51,697 bases of DNA. Origin: Nodularia sp. (in: cyanobacteria). GTDB lineage: Bacteria; Cyanobacteriota; Cyanobacteriia; Cyanobacteriales; Nostocaceae. The notes beneath the pieces were generated by a model. That model was not told the origin of the DNA, made no database searches, and worked only from the letters and a program-made list of their open reading frames with translations. The translations under genes and the position numbers were made by a program. Below are positions 17,200-26,221 of this stretch, piece after piece. The stretch covers positions 1 to 51,697 of the forward strand of contig REBL01000151.1 of assembly GCA_007692755.1 (NCBI GenBank). The letters run 5' to 3'. The first letter of the stretch is position 1. Every line of letters begins with the position of its first letter.

Positions 17200-18474
17200 A
17201 TGAAGAATATAGACTGGATAAAGCTTCAGAGTAAGACGGTCGCGTTTTCTCACTACAGTGCCAAAAATGATATTAGTGGGGTGACAACCTGGCTAGAGCG
17301 ACTTTTACTCCGCCTCCACAGCGATCGCATTCCGGTTGTAGTTTATTTGCAGCACTTTGGCTCTAATGTCGAAGAATCTAATCTCCTACATACTCTACGT
17401 CAGGCTGGCATACCTGTTGAGATAGAGCCGCGATCGCTATACACAGAAAATGATGTACATGGTGTACTAAGTTTTCTGAATCGCCATCAGCCTCAAGTAT
17501 TTTTTCCTCAGTGCCTTCAGTCCATGTACTACGCCGCAGGTATTGCAGGGCAAGCTGGTTTACCTTGGGCAATGACCATCCACTCTGATGATCCTGTCTA
17601 TTGGGCGATCGCGGAGACAATCACCCCAGATGCCAATGGAGGCGTACTCGTAGGTGTTTCAGATTACATTTCTCAGACAGCTATTGAGAAAGGCTTAGTT
17701 AAGCAGCCTCAAACCATTCCCTATGGAGTATCCACATTTCAAAATGTAGCTTCTTTCTCTGACTCACCTTTTCGCGTCGCCTTTAGCGGTCGAGTGGTGG
17801 AAGAGCAAAAGCGCATTTCCTTAGTTTTAGCAGCTATGGCGCAAGCCTGCCGCCTTGACTCCCGCATTGAATGCTTAATACTAGGAGATGGGGCAGCGCG
17901 AACCACTTCTGAGCAATGGGTAAAGGCGCAAGGATTAGGCGATCGCATTCATTTTTTAGGTCGCTTAGAACCATCCGCAGTTCAAGCCCAACTTGCTCAA
18001 TGCCAAGCCTTATTATTGATGTCCGATTACGAAGGTTTACCTGTGGCCTTACTGGAAGGGATGGCCAGTGGAGTTGTTCCTGTAGTGAGGTCAATTCCCA
18101 GTGGCATACCAGAAATTGTGAAGCATAACCAAACAGGGTTATTAGTTGACGACACCCCCGAACAAGCCGCTACAGCGATTATTAATTTAGCTAATAACGC
18201 CGATTTTTGGTTACGATGTTCCCTGGCATCAAAATTATTAATTACTCAAAACTATAGCGAAGAAGTTTGTTATCAACGCTGGCTGAATGTTATTGCCGAA
18301 CTGAGCGATCGCTCTACTGTTCGTTACCCGATTCCCATCCCTAGAAAGATTTCTTTACCGCCAGTACACCCAGATTTAGTAGGACGCGATATCCGCAAAC
18401 CTACCATAGGCGATCGCGTTGTCACTAAAGTAAAGCGGCTAAAATCGAAAGTTCAGCATTTTATGATTGGCTAA
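17200..18474 (+). CDS. Glycosyltransferase family 4
   Basis: This 424-residue GT-B enzyme starts with a KTVAFSHYSAKNDISGVTTWLERLL segment of the acceptor domain. Its donor domain begins at about residue 187 (FRVAFSGRVVEEQKR) and contains LLLMSDYEGLPVALLEGMASGVVPVV, the EX7E-type sugar-nucleotide site of GT4 enzymes. The gene is rich in HIP1 sites, unlike the AT-rich genes just upstream, so it may have a separate history. It follows the GT42-like gene by 50 nt and another GT4 gene follows by about 60 nt. The sugar is unknown. Confidence 0.9.
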   Translation: MKNIDWIKLQSKTVAFSHYSAKNDISGVTTWLERLLLRLHSDRIPVVVYLQHFGSNVEESNLLHTLRQAGIPVEIEPRSLYTENDVHGVLSFLNRHQPQVFFPQCLQSMYYAAGIAGQAGLPWAMTIHSDDPVYWAIAETITPDANGGVLVGVSDYISQTAIEKGLVKQPQTIPYGVSTFQNVASFSDSPFRVAFSGRVVEEQKRISLVLAAMAQACRLDSRIECLILGDGAARTTSEQWVKAQGLGDRIHFLGRLEPSAVQAQLAQCQALLLMSDYEGLPVALLEGMASGVVPVVRSIPSGIPEIVKHNQTGLLVDDTPEQAATAIINLANNADFWLRCSLASKLLITQNYSEEVCYQRWLNVIAELSDRSTVRYPIPIPRKISLPPVHPDLVGRDIRKPTIGDRVVTKVKRLKSKVQHFMIG

Positions 18475-18533
18475 AATCTACTCTAATTAAAGATTTAGGT
18501 TCACTTCACCAACCTCACGACTTTCAAGTGCAT

Positions 18534-19706
18534 ATGCCCTTTAAAATTGCCTTTGCTTCAACGATGCGAGGTTTTCCCTGGGGTGGTTCAGAAGAACTCT
18601 GGTCACAAACTGCTATCTGGCTAGCTAGCCAAGGTCATACTATCAGTGCTTCTGTAGAACCCTATCCCCAGCCTCGACCAAAACTTACACAACTGTCGCA
18701 CCAAGGCATTTCAGTTCAAATCCGTCAGACTGTTCCACCATCCCTAGTAAAACGAGTTCTCAAGCGCTTGAAGTTGCTACGTTCGGTTGATACGACCCAA
18801 CAGTTATTTCAACATTGGTTACTACAGATAAAACCCGATCTCGTCTGCTTTTCTTCTGGTGCTGTTGCTGATATGGAATTGGAATATCTGGCATCAGTAT
18901 GTATCGTACAAAGCATTCCCTTCGTCACAGTTGGGCAGGCAAATAGTGAGCTATTTTGGCCTAATAGTGAAAGGGCAGAACGCCTGGGAAAAATCTTTAG
19001 GTCTGCGAAGCAGTGCTTTTTTGTCTCTCAAGCAAACCGACATTTATTTGAAAAACAAATTGCTACACCCTTAATCAATGCAGAAGTAGTTTGCAATCCC
19101 TTTCAAGTCAACTATGATGCTGCACCTCCCTGGACTGAACCCACAAAACCATTATCTTGGCAACTGGCCTGTGTCGCTCGACTTGATCCCAGTGCCAAAG
19201 GTCAAGATTTGCTCCTGGATGTGCTAGCGCAGCAGAAGTGGCGCGATCGCCCTCTTAAAGTCAGCTTATTCGGCTCTGGGCCAATGGAACAGACCTTAAG
19301 ACAATTGGTATCTCACTATCAACTAGAATCCACAATCCAATTTGCAGGTCATGTGAGTAATGTAGAAGATATCTGGCGGTCTCACCATGCTTTGGTATTA
19401 CCCTCTCGGTATGAAGGTTTACCGTTGTCACTTGTGGAATGTATGCTCTGTAGTCGTCCCGCAATTGTAACTGATGTAGCTGGTAACAAAGAGGTTTTAG
19501 ATGACGCAGAAACAGGTTTTATTGCTGAAGCCCCAACAGTAAAACATCTCGACCAAGCGATGGAGCGTGCTTGGGAACAAAGACACAATTGGCAAGCAAT
19601 GGGTGAATTAGCAGGCAATCGTATCCGCCAGAAAGTACCTCGTAATCCTGTTGTTGAGTTTGGTCAATGTCTGCTGAAAATTGTTCAAGAGACTAAGAAA
19701 TCATAA
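18534..19706 (+). CDS. Glycosyltransferase family 4
   Basis: The enzyme has about 390 residues. I prefer ATG 18534 to the GTG two codons earlier. The acceptor domain contains MRGFPWGGSEELWSQTAIWLASQGH, with the glycine-rich loop that binds the donor in GT-B folds. The donor domain has LACVARLDPSAKGQDLLLDVLA and LVLPSRYEGLPLSLVECMLC with both catalytic-region glutamates. The next gene starts nine bases after the stop, so the two are probably co-transcribed. Confidence 0.9.
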   Translation: MPFKIAFASTMRGFPWGGSEELWSQTAIWLASQGHTISASVEPYPQPRPKLTQLSHQGISVQIRQTVPPSLVKRVLKRLKLLRSVDTTQQLFQHWLLQIKPDLVCFSSGAVADMELEYLASVCIVQSIPFVTVGQANSELFWPNSERAERLGKIFRSAKQCFFVSQANRHLFEKQIATPLINAEVVCNPFQVNYDAAPPWTEPTKPLSWQLACVARLDPSAKGQDLLLDVLAQQKWRDRPLKVSLFGSGPMEQTLRQLVSHYQLESTIQFAGHVSNVEDIWRSHHALVLPSRYEGLPLSLVECMLCSRPAIVTDVAGNKEVLDDAETGFIAEAPTVKHLDQAMERAWEQRHNWQAMGELAGNRIRQKVPRNPVVEFGQCLLKIVQETKKS

Positions 19707-19715
19707 TCAATTAAT

Positions 19716-20624
19716 ATGTACCCTGATTTAAGTATAATTATCTGCACTCATAACCCCCGGCAAGACTATCTTGCCAGAGTATTAGCAGCATTGAAAAATC
19801 AAACCCTATCTATGAATACATGGGAATTACTTTTAATAGATAATGCAAGTGATAAAATTCTTGCCTCAGACATTGATCTAAGTTGGCATCCGCATTCACG
19901 CCATATTCGAGAAGATGAACTTGGCTTAACTCCTGCTAGATTAAGAGGGATACGAGAGGCTAAAGCAGAAATTTTAGTTTTTGTAGATGATGATAATGTT
20001 TTAGATGATGATTATTTAGAGGCAGTTTTTAAAATTAGTCAAAATTACCAGTTTATTGGGGCTTGGGGTGGCAAAATTAGACCAGAGTTTGAAGTTACGC
20101 CTCCAAATTGGACAAAACCTTACTGGAATTTGCTGGCAATTAGAGATTTCGAGAGCGATAGATGGTCAAATCTGATTCACCAAAATTATACAGTTCCTTG
20201 TGGAGCAGGACTGTGCATTCGTAGAGTTGTAGCAGAGAAATATAATGAACTATTATGTCAAGATGCTCAAAGAGCTAATTTAGATCGTAAAGGTAAGCTA
20301 TTAACATCCTGTGGTGATACAGATTTAGCACTTACAGCTTGTAAAATTGACTTGGGTACAGGCCAATTCACTGCTTTAGGATTAACCCATTTAATTCCAG
20401 CACAGCGTATACAAGAAGATTATTTAATCAAATTAGTTCAAGGTATTGCTTATTCTAGTACTATTTTGAAAGCACTGTGGGGAGAATATCCTAGCCAAGT
20501 AAGCAGAAGTCAAAAGCTATTTGATTTCTATATGCGGTTGCGTATGGACACAAAAAGTAGGCGTTTTTATGATGCATCAAGAGCAGGTAAAAACTTAGCT
20601 ATCAAAAACATATCTAGTTGGTAA
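19716..20624 (+). CDS. Glycosyltransferase family 2
   Basis: This 302-residue GT-A enzyme opens with LSIIICTHNPRQDYLARVLAALKNQ. It carries LLIDNASD and the metal-binding VFVDDDNVLDDDYLEAV, followed by GAWGGKIRPEF and an N-terminal half that closely follows family 2. Its DDDN in place of the usual DxD is seen in several subfamilies. It follows the preceding GT4 gene by nine bases. The C-terminal third is rich in basic residues and may contact the membrane surface, but no membrane helix is visible. Confidence 0.9.
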   Translation: MYPDLSIIICTHNPRQDYLARVLAALKNQTLSMNTWELLLIDNASDKILASDIDLSWHPHSRHIREDELGLTPARLRGIREAKAEILVFVDDDNVLDDDYLEAVFKISQNYQFIGAWGGKIRPEFEVTPPNWTKPYWNLLAIRDFESDRWSNLIHQNYTVPCGAGLCIRRVVAEKYNELLCQDAQRANLDRKGKLLTSCGDTDLALTACKIDLGTGQFTALGLTHLIPAQRIQEDYLIKLVQGIAYSSTILKALWGEYPSQVSRSQKLFDFYMRLRMDTKSRRFYDASRAGKNLAIKNISSW

Positions 20625-20675
20625 TTAACTAGTTTTACAAATCACCTAAAAATATTGTTATTTAAAAAATAATTT

Positions 20676-21656
20676 ATGAATAATGAAATTCTCAGTGAAA
20701 TAAATACTAATTCCAGTAAATTAATAAGTGATGTGACTTTTCCACGCATTACTATAATTACTCCTAGCTATAATCAAGGGCATTTTATTGAAGAGACAAT
20801 TCGCTCTGTAGTAACACAAGATTACCCTAACCTGGAATACATCATAATTGATGGTGGTAGCAGAGACAATACAGTTGAAATTATCCAGCAGTACGAAAAA
20901 TTTATTACTTATTGGGTAAGTGAGCCTGATAATGGTCAAACTCATGCTATCAATAAAGGACTGGCCAAAGCAACTGGGGAAATCATAGCTTATCTTAACA
21001 GCGACGATTATTATTTACCTGGTACATTCTTTAAAGTTGCTGAATATTTTCGCCAATTCCCTGACACTGACTTGCTAAATGGAAGATGTCGTTATGTGAA
21101 TGAGCAAGGTAAAAAAATAGGTGACCAATTCGGTAATATAGAAAAGTTAGAAGAAATTTTAGATTTATGGGGTGTATGGTGGAGAAAACGCCAGTTTGTT
21201 CAGCCTGAAGTATTTTGGTCACGAAAAGCTACAGAAAAAGTAGGTTTTTTTAAAGAAGAACTCAACTATGTGATGGATTATGACTACTGGTGCAGGATAT
21301 TGCAAGTCAACGGAATTGTGGGTAAAATTGATGCTGAACTAACTTGTTTTAGATTTACATCTACTCAAAAATCTAATCATAGTATCAAAGTAGCAGAAGA
21401 ATTGCTCGGTGTTGTGCAGCCATTGCTGTGGAATAAGTCGCTAAAAATTTCCCTGATAAAACGTCTATTACTACAAGGTAATTGGTTATATCAATCTATC
21501 TTTCTTAAAGAAGTAGAAAATTCTGTAATTCAGAGACATAGCCAAGTAATACGTTGGGTAAAATTATTTTTAATTTTGATGCGTTATCCACAACTAATTT
21601 TTGCTTCTAGTTTTTATAAAAGAGTTTATCAAATCTTTATGTGTAAATTTTCATGA
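20676..21656 (+). CDS. Glycosyltransferase family 2 (WcaA-like)
   Basis: A 326-residue GT-A enzyme. After about 25 residues the catalytic domain begins with ITIITPSYNQGHFIEETIRSV, continues with YIIIDGGSRDNTVEII and reaches AYLNSDDYYLPGTFF, with the metal site at NSDD. YVMDYDYWCRIL is the downstream acidic motif of this subgroup. A 35-codon relic with a matching NSDN block lies 20 nt downstream (21677-21784), suggesting that a second copy once stood here. The C-terminal hydrophobic residues (about 288-315) may sit at the membrane. Confidence 0.9.
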   Translation: MNNEILSEINTNSSKLISDVTFPRITIITPSYNQGHFIEETIRSVVTQDYPNLEYIIIDGGSRDNTVEIIQQYEKFITYWVSEPDNGQTHAINKGLAKATGEIIAYLNSDDYYLPGTFFKVAEYFRQFPDTDLLNGRCRYVNEQGKKIGDQFGNIEKLEEILDLWGVWWRKRQFVQPEVFWSRKATEKVGFFKEELNYVMDYDYWCRILQVNGIVGKIDAELTCFRFTSTQKSNHSIKVAEELLGVVQPLLWNKSLKISLIKRLLLQGNWLYQSIFLKEVENSVIQRHSQVIRWVKLFLILMRYPQLIFASSFYKRVYQIFMCKFS

Positions 21657-21676
21657 CTTAAGCTAAATATTTTAAA

Positions 21677-21784
21677 ATGGTTAAAAACATTCATAAACTA
21701 ACTTATAATTCTATTACCAGTACAACGGGTAAAATTTTGTTTTGGCTAAATAGTGATAATCTTTATCTTCCTGGTGGTTTCTAA
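21677..21784 (+). pseudogene. Relic of a GT2 glycosyltransferase
   Basis: A 35-codon open stretch ends with TGKILFWLNSDNLYLPGGF. This matches the TGEIIAYLNSDDYYLPGTF block of the gene just upstream, including the spacing of the acidic metal-site residues, yet nothing else of the enzyme is present. It looks like a remnant of a diverged GT2 gene lost by deletion. It is too short to be functional. Confidence 0.6.
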
Positions 21785-21841
21785 TAAATAGTTATAGTTA
21801 ATGCAGCAAATAAAGAAAAGATAGTGGGATATAATTAAATT

Positions 21842-22879
21842 ATGAAGATAGGTTTATATTCAGAAAATGTCAAATCCGTGACATATACAATAGCGTATTC
21901 TATTGTTTTAGGAGGTAGTGAACTTTATCTCATTACTTCAAAAAAATATCAACAAGAAAATTATCTCCTTCAAAACATTATAAATCTAAAAAACGTTAAT
22001 GTTATAGATAATCATGATGATTTTAATATCAAGCTGGATATTCTATATATAGAATTTTCCAATAATTATTCCAGAAAAGATGTGCTTACTTGGAGTAAAC
22101 AAGCAAAGTCAAAAGCGGCAATTTGTTTTTATGAAAATAATTTCAGGAGTCAAGTTAAAAAATTCATAAAATATTTTCCAGTAAGTTTAAATTTTCAAAC
22201 GGTTATTTTTGTGAATGGACTACCAGAATTTGACTTATACAAATTCTTGACTAAGAGATACGTTCTGGGCTTTGATGTTCATTCAAAATTCTTAGAAGAC
22301 AAAAATTTATCGAATATGATGTTTTGTTTTGATTGGAACCCACAAACATCAAGAAAATACAAATTAAACTTTTTAGGTAACATTTTGCCAATTGAAAGAA
22401 CAGAAATATTAAAACAAATAAAACTATATTTAAATTTAAATCCAGAATTAATTAATAGTATCAATAGCATTAAAAATTCAAATTTTGAATGTGTATGGAT
22501 AGAATATGGTAATAACCCTGCTATAAAATCACAATCCTTGTCATCCATTGAATACATAAACTGTTTATCGAACTCTGATTTCACACTTTGTCCACCTGGT
22601 TACAATAAGGTAACTCACAGAGTTGTTGAAGCTTTAGTAAGAGGTAGTATACCCGTGATCAATAGAGGCGAATTACAGTTATATGATATGTGTCTTGAAG
22701 ATGGCATAAACTGTATTGCTGTTGATGAGGGAAATTGGATTTCATCTATAGAAAGATTGTTAAATATTTCAGCGGATGAGTTAACTAAGATGCGCTTAAA
22801 TATTTTGGAAATGAAAGATAAACATTTGCTTCCAAACATATTTGCTAAAAAACTAAGGAAAAAAATGGGTATAGAGTAA
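21842..22879 (+). CDS. Exostosin-like (GT47-type) glycosyltransferase candidate
   Basis: This 345-residue protein is very AT-rich compared with later genes. The N-terminal half is poorly conserved. The C-terminal half has SDFTLCPPGYNKVTHRVVEAL followed by RGSIPVIN, which matches the FxLxPxGxxxxsxRxxEAlxxGciPVi block of exostosin/GT47 enzymes and related alpha-1,3/6-fucosyltransferase-like folds. There is no signal peptide or transmembrane anchor, unlike eukaryotic exostosins, so it would act in the cytoplasm on lipid-linked intermediates. Low GC and lack of HIP1 sites suggest a separate origin. The transferase class is likely; the exact family is less certain. Confidence 0.65.
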   Translation: MKIGLYSENVKSVTYTIAYSIVLGGSELYLITSKKYQQENYLLQNIINLKNVNVIDNHDDFNIKLDILYIEFSNNYSRKDVLTWSKQAKSKAAICFYENNFRSQVKKFIKYFPVSLNFQTVIFVNGLPEFDLYKFLTKRYVLGFDVHSKFLEDKNLSNMMFCFDWNPQTSRKYKLNFLGNILPIERTEILKQIKLYLNLNPELINSINSIKNSNFECVWIEYGNNPAIKSQSLSSIEYINCLSNSDFTLCPPGYNKVTHRVVEALVRGSIPVINRGELQLYDMCLEDGINCIAVDEGNWISSIERLLNISADELTKMRLNILEMKDKHLLPNIFAKKLRKKMGIE

Positions 22880-22955
22880 TACCGAAATACATGGTAGTTT
22901 TTCTGGATAAAATTAATTTTTGTGTTCGCGTAGTAAAAATTTAAGGTTTTGAATT

Positions 22956-23858
22956 ATGCTCATAGGTTCCCTTGTCCTTAATTTACAGCAAAAGTATAAA
23001 CATGGGCTACATACTGCTTATTACAGAGATATTGTAAGACAGCAAATATTAGATTCTAATCCCATTACAAATTGCTCTGATTACACTTGTGAAATTCATG
23101 TCTTGACTTCTGCTAACGATTGGCTCAATTTAGTCTGGGCTTTAAAGACTTTTTACCATTTTTCCCAACGTCAATATCCTTTATGTATTCATGATGATGG
23201 AACTCTAACACAAGAAAACATCGCAACTTTAAAGTATCATTTTCCCGATGCGCGGATTATTGACAGAAAACAAGCTGATGAAAAGGTTTTACCATTACTC
23301 TCATCCTATCCTCGGTGTTTGGAGTTTCGCAAAACCAATCACCTATCACCCAAGGTATTTGATTTTGCTGCATATTTGCAGAGCGATCGCCTGTTGCTAC
23401 TAGACAGCGACATCTTATTTTTCCAAGCACCCACAGAATTACTCAACCGCATCGAAAACCCAGACTATCAATTCAATACACTTAACGCTGATGTGGCTAG
23501 CGCCTACACTGTAGAACCAGAAGCAGTCAAAAACCATTTAGGTTTTGATTTAGCAGAAAAAGTCAATTCTGGGTTGGGGCTAATTCACAAGCGATCGCTA
23601 TCTTTTGATTGGATAGAAGAATTTTTGGGACTTCCTGATATTATTGGACATTTCTGGCGAATCGAGCAGACAATTTATGCTTTGTGCAGTTCCCGCTTTG
23701 GTGTAGAACTTTTACCCCCAGCTTATGATGTTCACTTAGAAGGTAATATTAACGGTTCCCCCTCTCGCCATTATGTTGGCAAAATCAGACACTTGATGTA
23801 TAGCGAGGGTATTCGGCATCTCGTGCAGAATAATTTCCTGAAGGAGTTGCAAAAATGA
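22956..23858 (+). CDS. GT-A type glycosyltransferase with DxD motif
   Basis: The 300-residue protein has LLLLDSDILFFQAPTELL near residues 148-165, where DSD is the metal and nucleotide-sugar site of GT8-like and other GT-A enzymes. CEIHVLTSANDWLNLVWALKT near residues 46-66 resembles the start of nucleotide-diphospho-sugar transferase domains. It ends in an ATGA overlap with the next GT4 gene, a sign of translational coupling. I cannot place it in a numbered family with confidence. Confidence 0.72.
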   Translation: MLIGSLVLNLQQKYKHGLHTAYYRDIVRQQILDSNPITNCSDYTCEIHVLTSANDWLNLVWALKTFYHFSQRQYPLCIHDDGTLTQENIATLKYHFPDARIIDRKQADEKVLPLLSSYPRCLEFRKTNHLSPKVFDFAAYLQSDRLLLLDSDILFFQAPTELLNRIENPDYQFNTLNADVASAYTVEPEAVKNHLGFDLAEKVNSGLGLIHKRSLSFDWIEEFLGLPDIIGHFWRIEQTIYALCSSRFGVELLPPAYDVHLEGNINGSPSRHYVGKIRHLMYSEGIRHLVQNNFLKELQK

Positions 23859-24946
23859 GTACCAATACTCCTTCATCAGAAACTTTAAGAGTTTTGGTCA
23901 TGCCCGATTATCGCATTGATAACCCCTATCAAAGACTCTTAGCTAAAGCATTGGAAAGTGAAGGAGTGGAGGTATTATTTCCCTTTGGCTATCGTCGGGT
24001 ATGCCCTATTTTAAGAGCTATTAAAACTCAGACAAATAAGATAGATGTATTACATCTTCATTGGTTAAGTCCCTACATCAAAGGAAATAATAAATTTACT
24101 AAATCAATCTATGCCATTAAATTTATAATTGATATTCTACTTACTAAGTTGATAGGCGTAAAAGTAGTTTGGACTGTTCACAATTATACTTCTCATAATT
24201 CTCAGTTTCCAGGTTTAGAACATTGGACTCAACAAAATTTACTAAAACTAGCAGACCGGATTATTTTCCATAATGTCTCAGCCTGCAAAGATTTTTCTCA
24301 AACTTATCAGGTTGACAAATCCAAAACCGAGGTCATTCCTCACGGACACTATCGAGAAGTTTACAACAGTCCAATTGACAAACTAGCCGCAAGGGAAGCT
24401 TTGAGTCTTCCTTTATCTGGGCGCATTTATCTAAATTTAGGTATGTTGCGACCATACAAAGGAATTGAACGTTTATTGCAAGTCTGGCGAGAAAATAGGA
24501 ATTTGCTGGGACAAAGTACCCTATTAATAGCCGGACAAGCTTTGGATCAAGACTACGGGCAAAAGCTAGCCAACCAAGCATCTGAGACAGAAGGAGTGAT
24601 TCTGCACACAAATTTTATAGCAGATGAACGCCTACATCTTTTTTTTAGTGCAGCTGATGTTGTAGTGCTTCCCTTTGATCGGATTTTAACGTCGGGTAGT
24701 CTGATTTTGGCAATGTCCTATGGCAAACCAATTATCGCTCCCCGTACTGGTGGTATTGTGGAAACCTTGGGTACTGCTGATTGGTTATTGTATGAACCAG
24801 GAGATAACCAAGGCTTACTGCACGCCCTGAAAGAAAGTATACAAATAGACTTAGATGCATTAAGTCAGCTAATTAAAGAAGAGTGCGATCGCCTTGATTG
24901 GCAAAATATCGGCAGATTAACTAAAACAACTTATCAAAATTGCTAG
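23855..24946 (+). CDS. Glycosyltransferase family 4
   Basis: This 363-residue GT-B enzyme overlaps the preceding gene by four bases (ATGA). The acceptor domain runs from RVLVMPDYRIDNPYQRLLAKAL, with VVWTVHNYTSH in the middle. The donor domain begins with GRIYLNLGMLRPYKGIERLLQVW, and VVLPFDRILTSGSLILAMSYGKPIIA is the nucleotide-sugar loop. The glutamate usual at the start of this loop is replaced by DRIL, as in a subset of cyanobacterial GT4 enzymes. It has HIP1 sites near the end. A GT2-like relic follows in the 146-nt gap. Confidence 0.88.
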   Translation: MSTNTPSSETLRVLVMPDYRIDNPYQRLLAKALESEGVEVLFPFGYRRVCPILRAIKTQTNKIDVLHLHWLSPYIKGNNKFTKSIYAIKFIIDILLTKLIGVKVVWTVHNYTSHNSQFPGLEHWTQQNLLKLADRIIFHNVSACKDFSQTYQVDKSKTEVIPHGHYREVYNSPIDKLAAREALSLPLSGRIYLNLGMLRPYKGIERLLQVWRENRNLLGQSTLLIAGQALDQDYGQKLANQASETEGVILHTNFIADERLHLFFSAADVVVLPFDRILTSGSLILAMSYGKPIIAPRTGGIVETLGTADWLLYEPGDNQGLLHALKESIQIDLDALSQLIKEECDRLDWQNIGRLTKTTYQNC

Positions 24947-24970
24947 TTGAAGCTAGGGAGGAACTTAATC

Positions 24971-25024
24971 TTGCTGTGTTTTATTATTCCTCTTAAATCA
25001 AAAGTAATTTCCTGGAATTTGTAA
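24971..25024 (+). pseudogene. Possible GT2 N-terminal relic
   Basis: A 17-codon open stretch from TTG reads LCFIIPLKSKVISWNL. FIIPLKSxxxSxxW is a recurrent opening of a bacterial GT2 subgroup. The frame then stops. On its own the match is short; it gains weight from the other relics in gaps of this array. Confidence 0.35.
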
Positions 25025-25092
25025 TCAGTAATTGGTTCTGTAAAATATAGCAACAACAATAATACTTTTAATAAAATTTCTGATCATTTTAT

Positions 25093-26067
25093 ATGAAAAA
25101 AGTTAGTATTCTTATTCCTTGCTATAATGCGGAAAAATGGATTAAGCAGTGTATTGAAAGTGCTTTAAATCAAACATATCCCAATAAGGAAGTAATCGTT
25201 GTAGATGATGGCTCCACAGATCAAAGTTTAGAGATTATTAAAAGCTTTGGCGATGCAATTCGTTGGGAAACAGGAGATAACCGGGGAGGAAATACGGCAC
25301 GAAATCGATTATTAGAACTGAGTGCTGGCGAGTGGCTCCAATATTTGGATGCTGATGATTACCTGTTACCTCAAAAAATTGAGAATCAGGTTAAATTATT
25401 CAGCCAATTTCCGGATGAGGATATTATTTACAGTCCTAGCATCTTGGAGCATTGGGACGTTAAAAATACAAGGCACGAGGTGTTATCGATTCCCGAACCT
25501 CATGATCCCTGGATACTTTTGGCTCGATGGTATCTTCCCCAAACAAATAGTCCCTTATGGCGTAAACAGGCGATTATTGATGTGGGAGGTTGGAAGGTTG
25601 ATCAACCCTGCTGCCAAGAGCATGAGTTGTACCTTCGATTGCTCATTGCGGGGAAGAAATTAGAGTATTGCCCATTACCTGGTTCTGTTTACAGACAATG
25701 GAGTGAACAGACGGTTTGCAAGCGCGATCAATCAGAAACACGTCGGCAACTTCTGCATATTGAGGACAGAATTGAGTCCTACTTAAAAAGCAACAATATC
25801 CTCACTCAAAATAGACAGAACGCAATTAATTTAGCTCGATTTGAGTGTGCAAGGTTGATCTGGATATACGATCCGGAGTGGGCAGCCGAAATTATTGCCA
25901 AAATCAAAAGAAGTAATACTAGTTTTGTTCCGTCAGGGCAGGCAGCTCCTCAATATTATCGTGTGATTTATCAATTGTTTGGATTTGCGAGTGCCGAACG
26001 GTTAGCAAAACTTAAGCGATTAGTGACACAGAGTTGTACAATTTTCGCTGCAAGAATAAACAGCTAA
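25093..26067 (+). CDS. Glycosyltransferase family 2
   Basis: This 324-residue GT-A enzyme opens at once with VSILIPCYNAEKWIKQCIESAL. It has VIVVDDGSTDQSLEII and YLDADDYLLPQKI, in which the DAD motif binds the metal, and QEHELYLRLLIAG with the downstream acidic residue. It is free-standing, with gaps of about 150 nt on both sides, each containing an open fragment that resembles broken genes. Function: transfer of an unknown sugar within the cytoplasmic repeat-unit assembly. Confidence 0.92.
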   Translation: MKKVSILIPCYNAEKWIKQCIESALNQTYPNKEVIVVDDGSTDQSLEIIKSFGDAIRWETGDNRGGNTARNRLLELSAGEWLQYLDADDYLLPQKIENQVKLFSQFPDEDIIYSPSILEHWDVKNTRHEVLSIPEPHDPWILLARWYLPQTNSPLWRKQAIIDVGGWKVDQPCCQEHELYLRLLIAGKKLEYCPLPGSVYRQWSEQTVCKRDQSETRRQLLHIEDRIESYLKSNNILTQNRQNAINLARFECARLIWIYDPEWAAEIIAKIKRSNTSFVPSGQAAPQYYRVIYQLFGFASAERLAKLKRLVTQSCTIFAARINS

Positions 26068-26203
26068 GTTAGAAGAAGTAGTTGCGCGTCATTTCTACGG
26101 AAAAACAAGGGATTTATTATATGTACAGGCTTTGCCTGAATTAACAAGAAATGGACTTCTAAAACCTGACTTTATAGCATTCGCAAGCAAGTTTTTTTCT
26201 TAG
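26060..26203 (+). pseudogene. Open 47-codon fragment, possible gene relic
   Basis: In the +1 frame relative to the end of the preceding gene, 47 codons stay open from 26060 to a TAG at 26201. The peptide includes KLEEVVARHFYGKTRDLLYV and LTRNGLLKPDFIAFASKFF, which has amphipathic, protein-like composition rather than random AT-rich sequence. No start codon is available. It may be the C-terminal end of a lost glycan-locus gene; I cannot name the family. Confidence 0.3.
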
Positions 26204-26221
26204 ATTCGGAGTTAAACTCAA

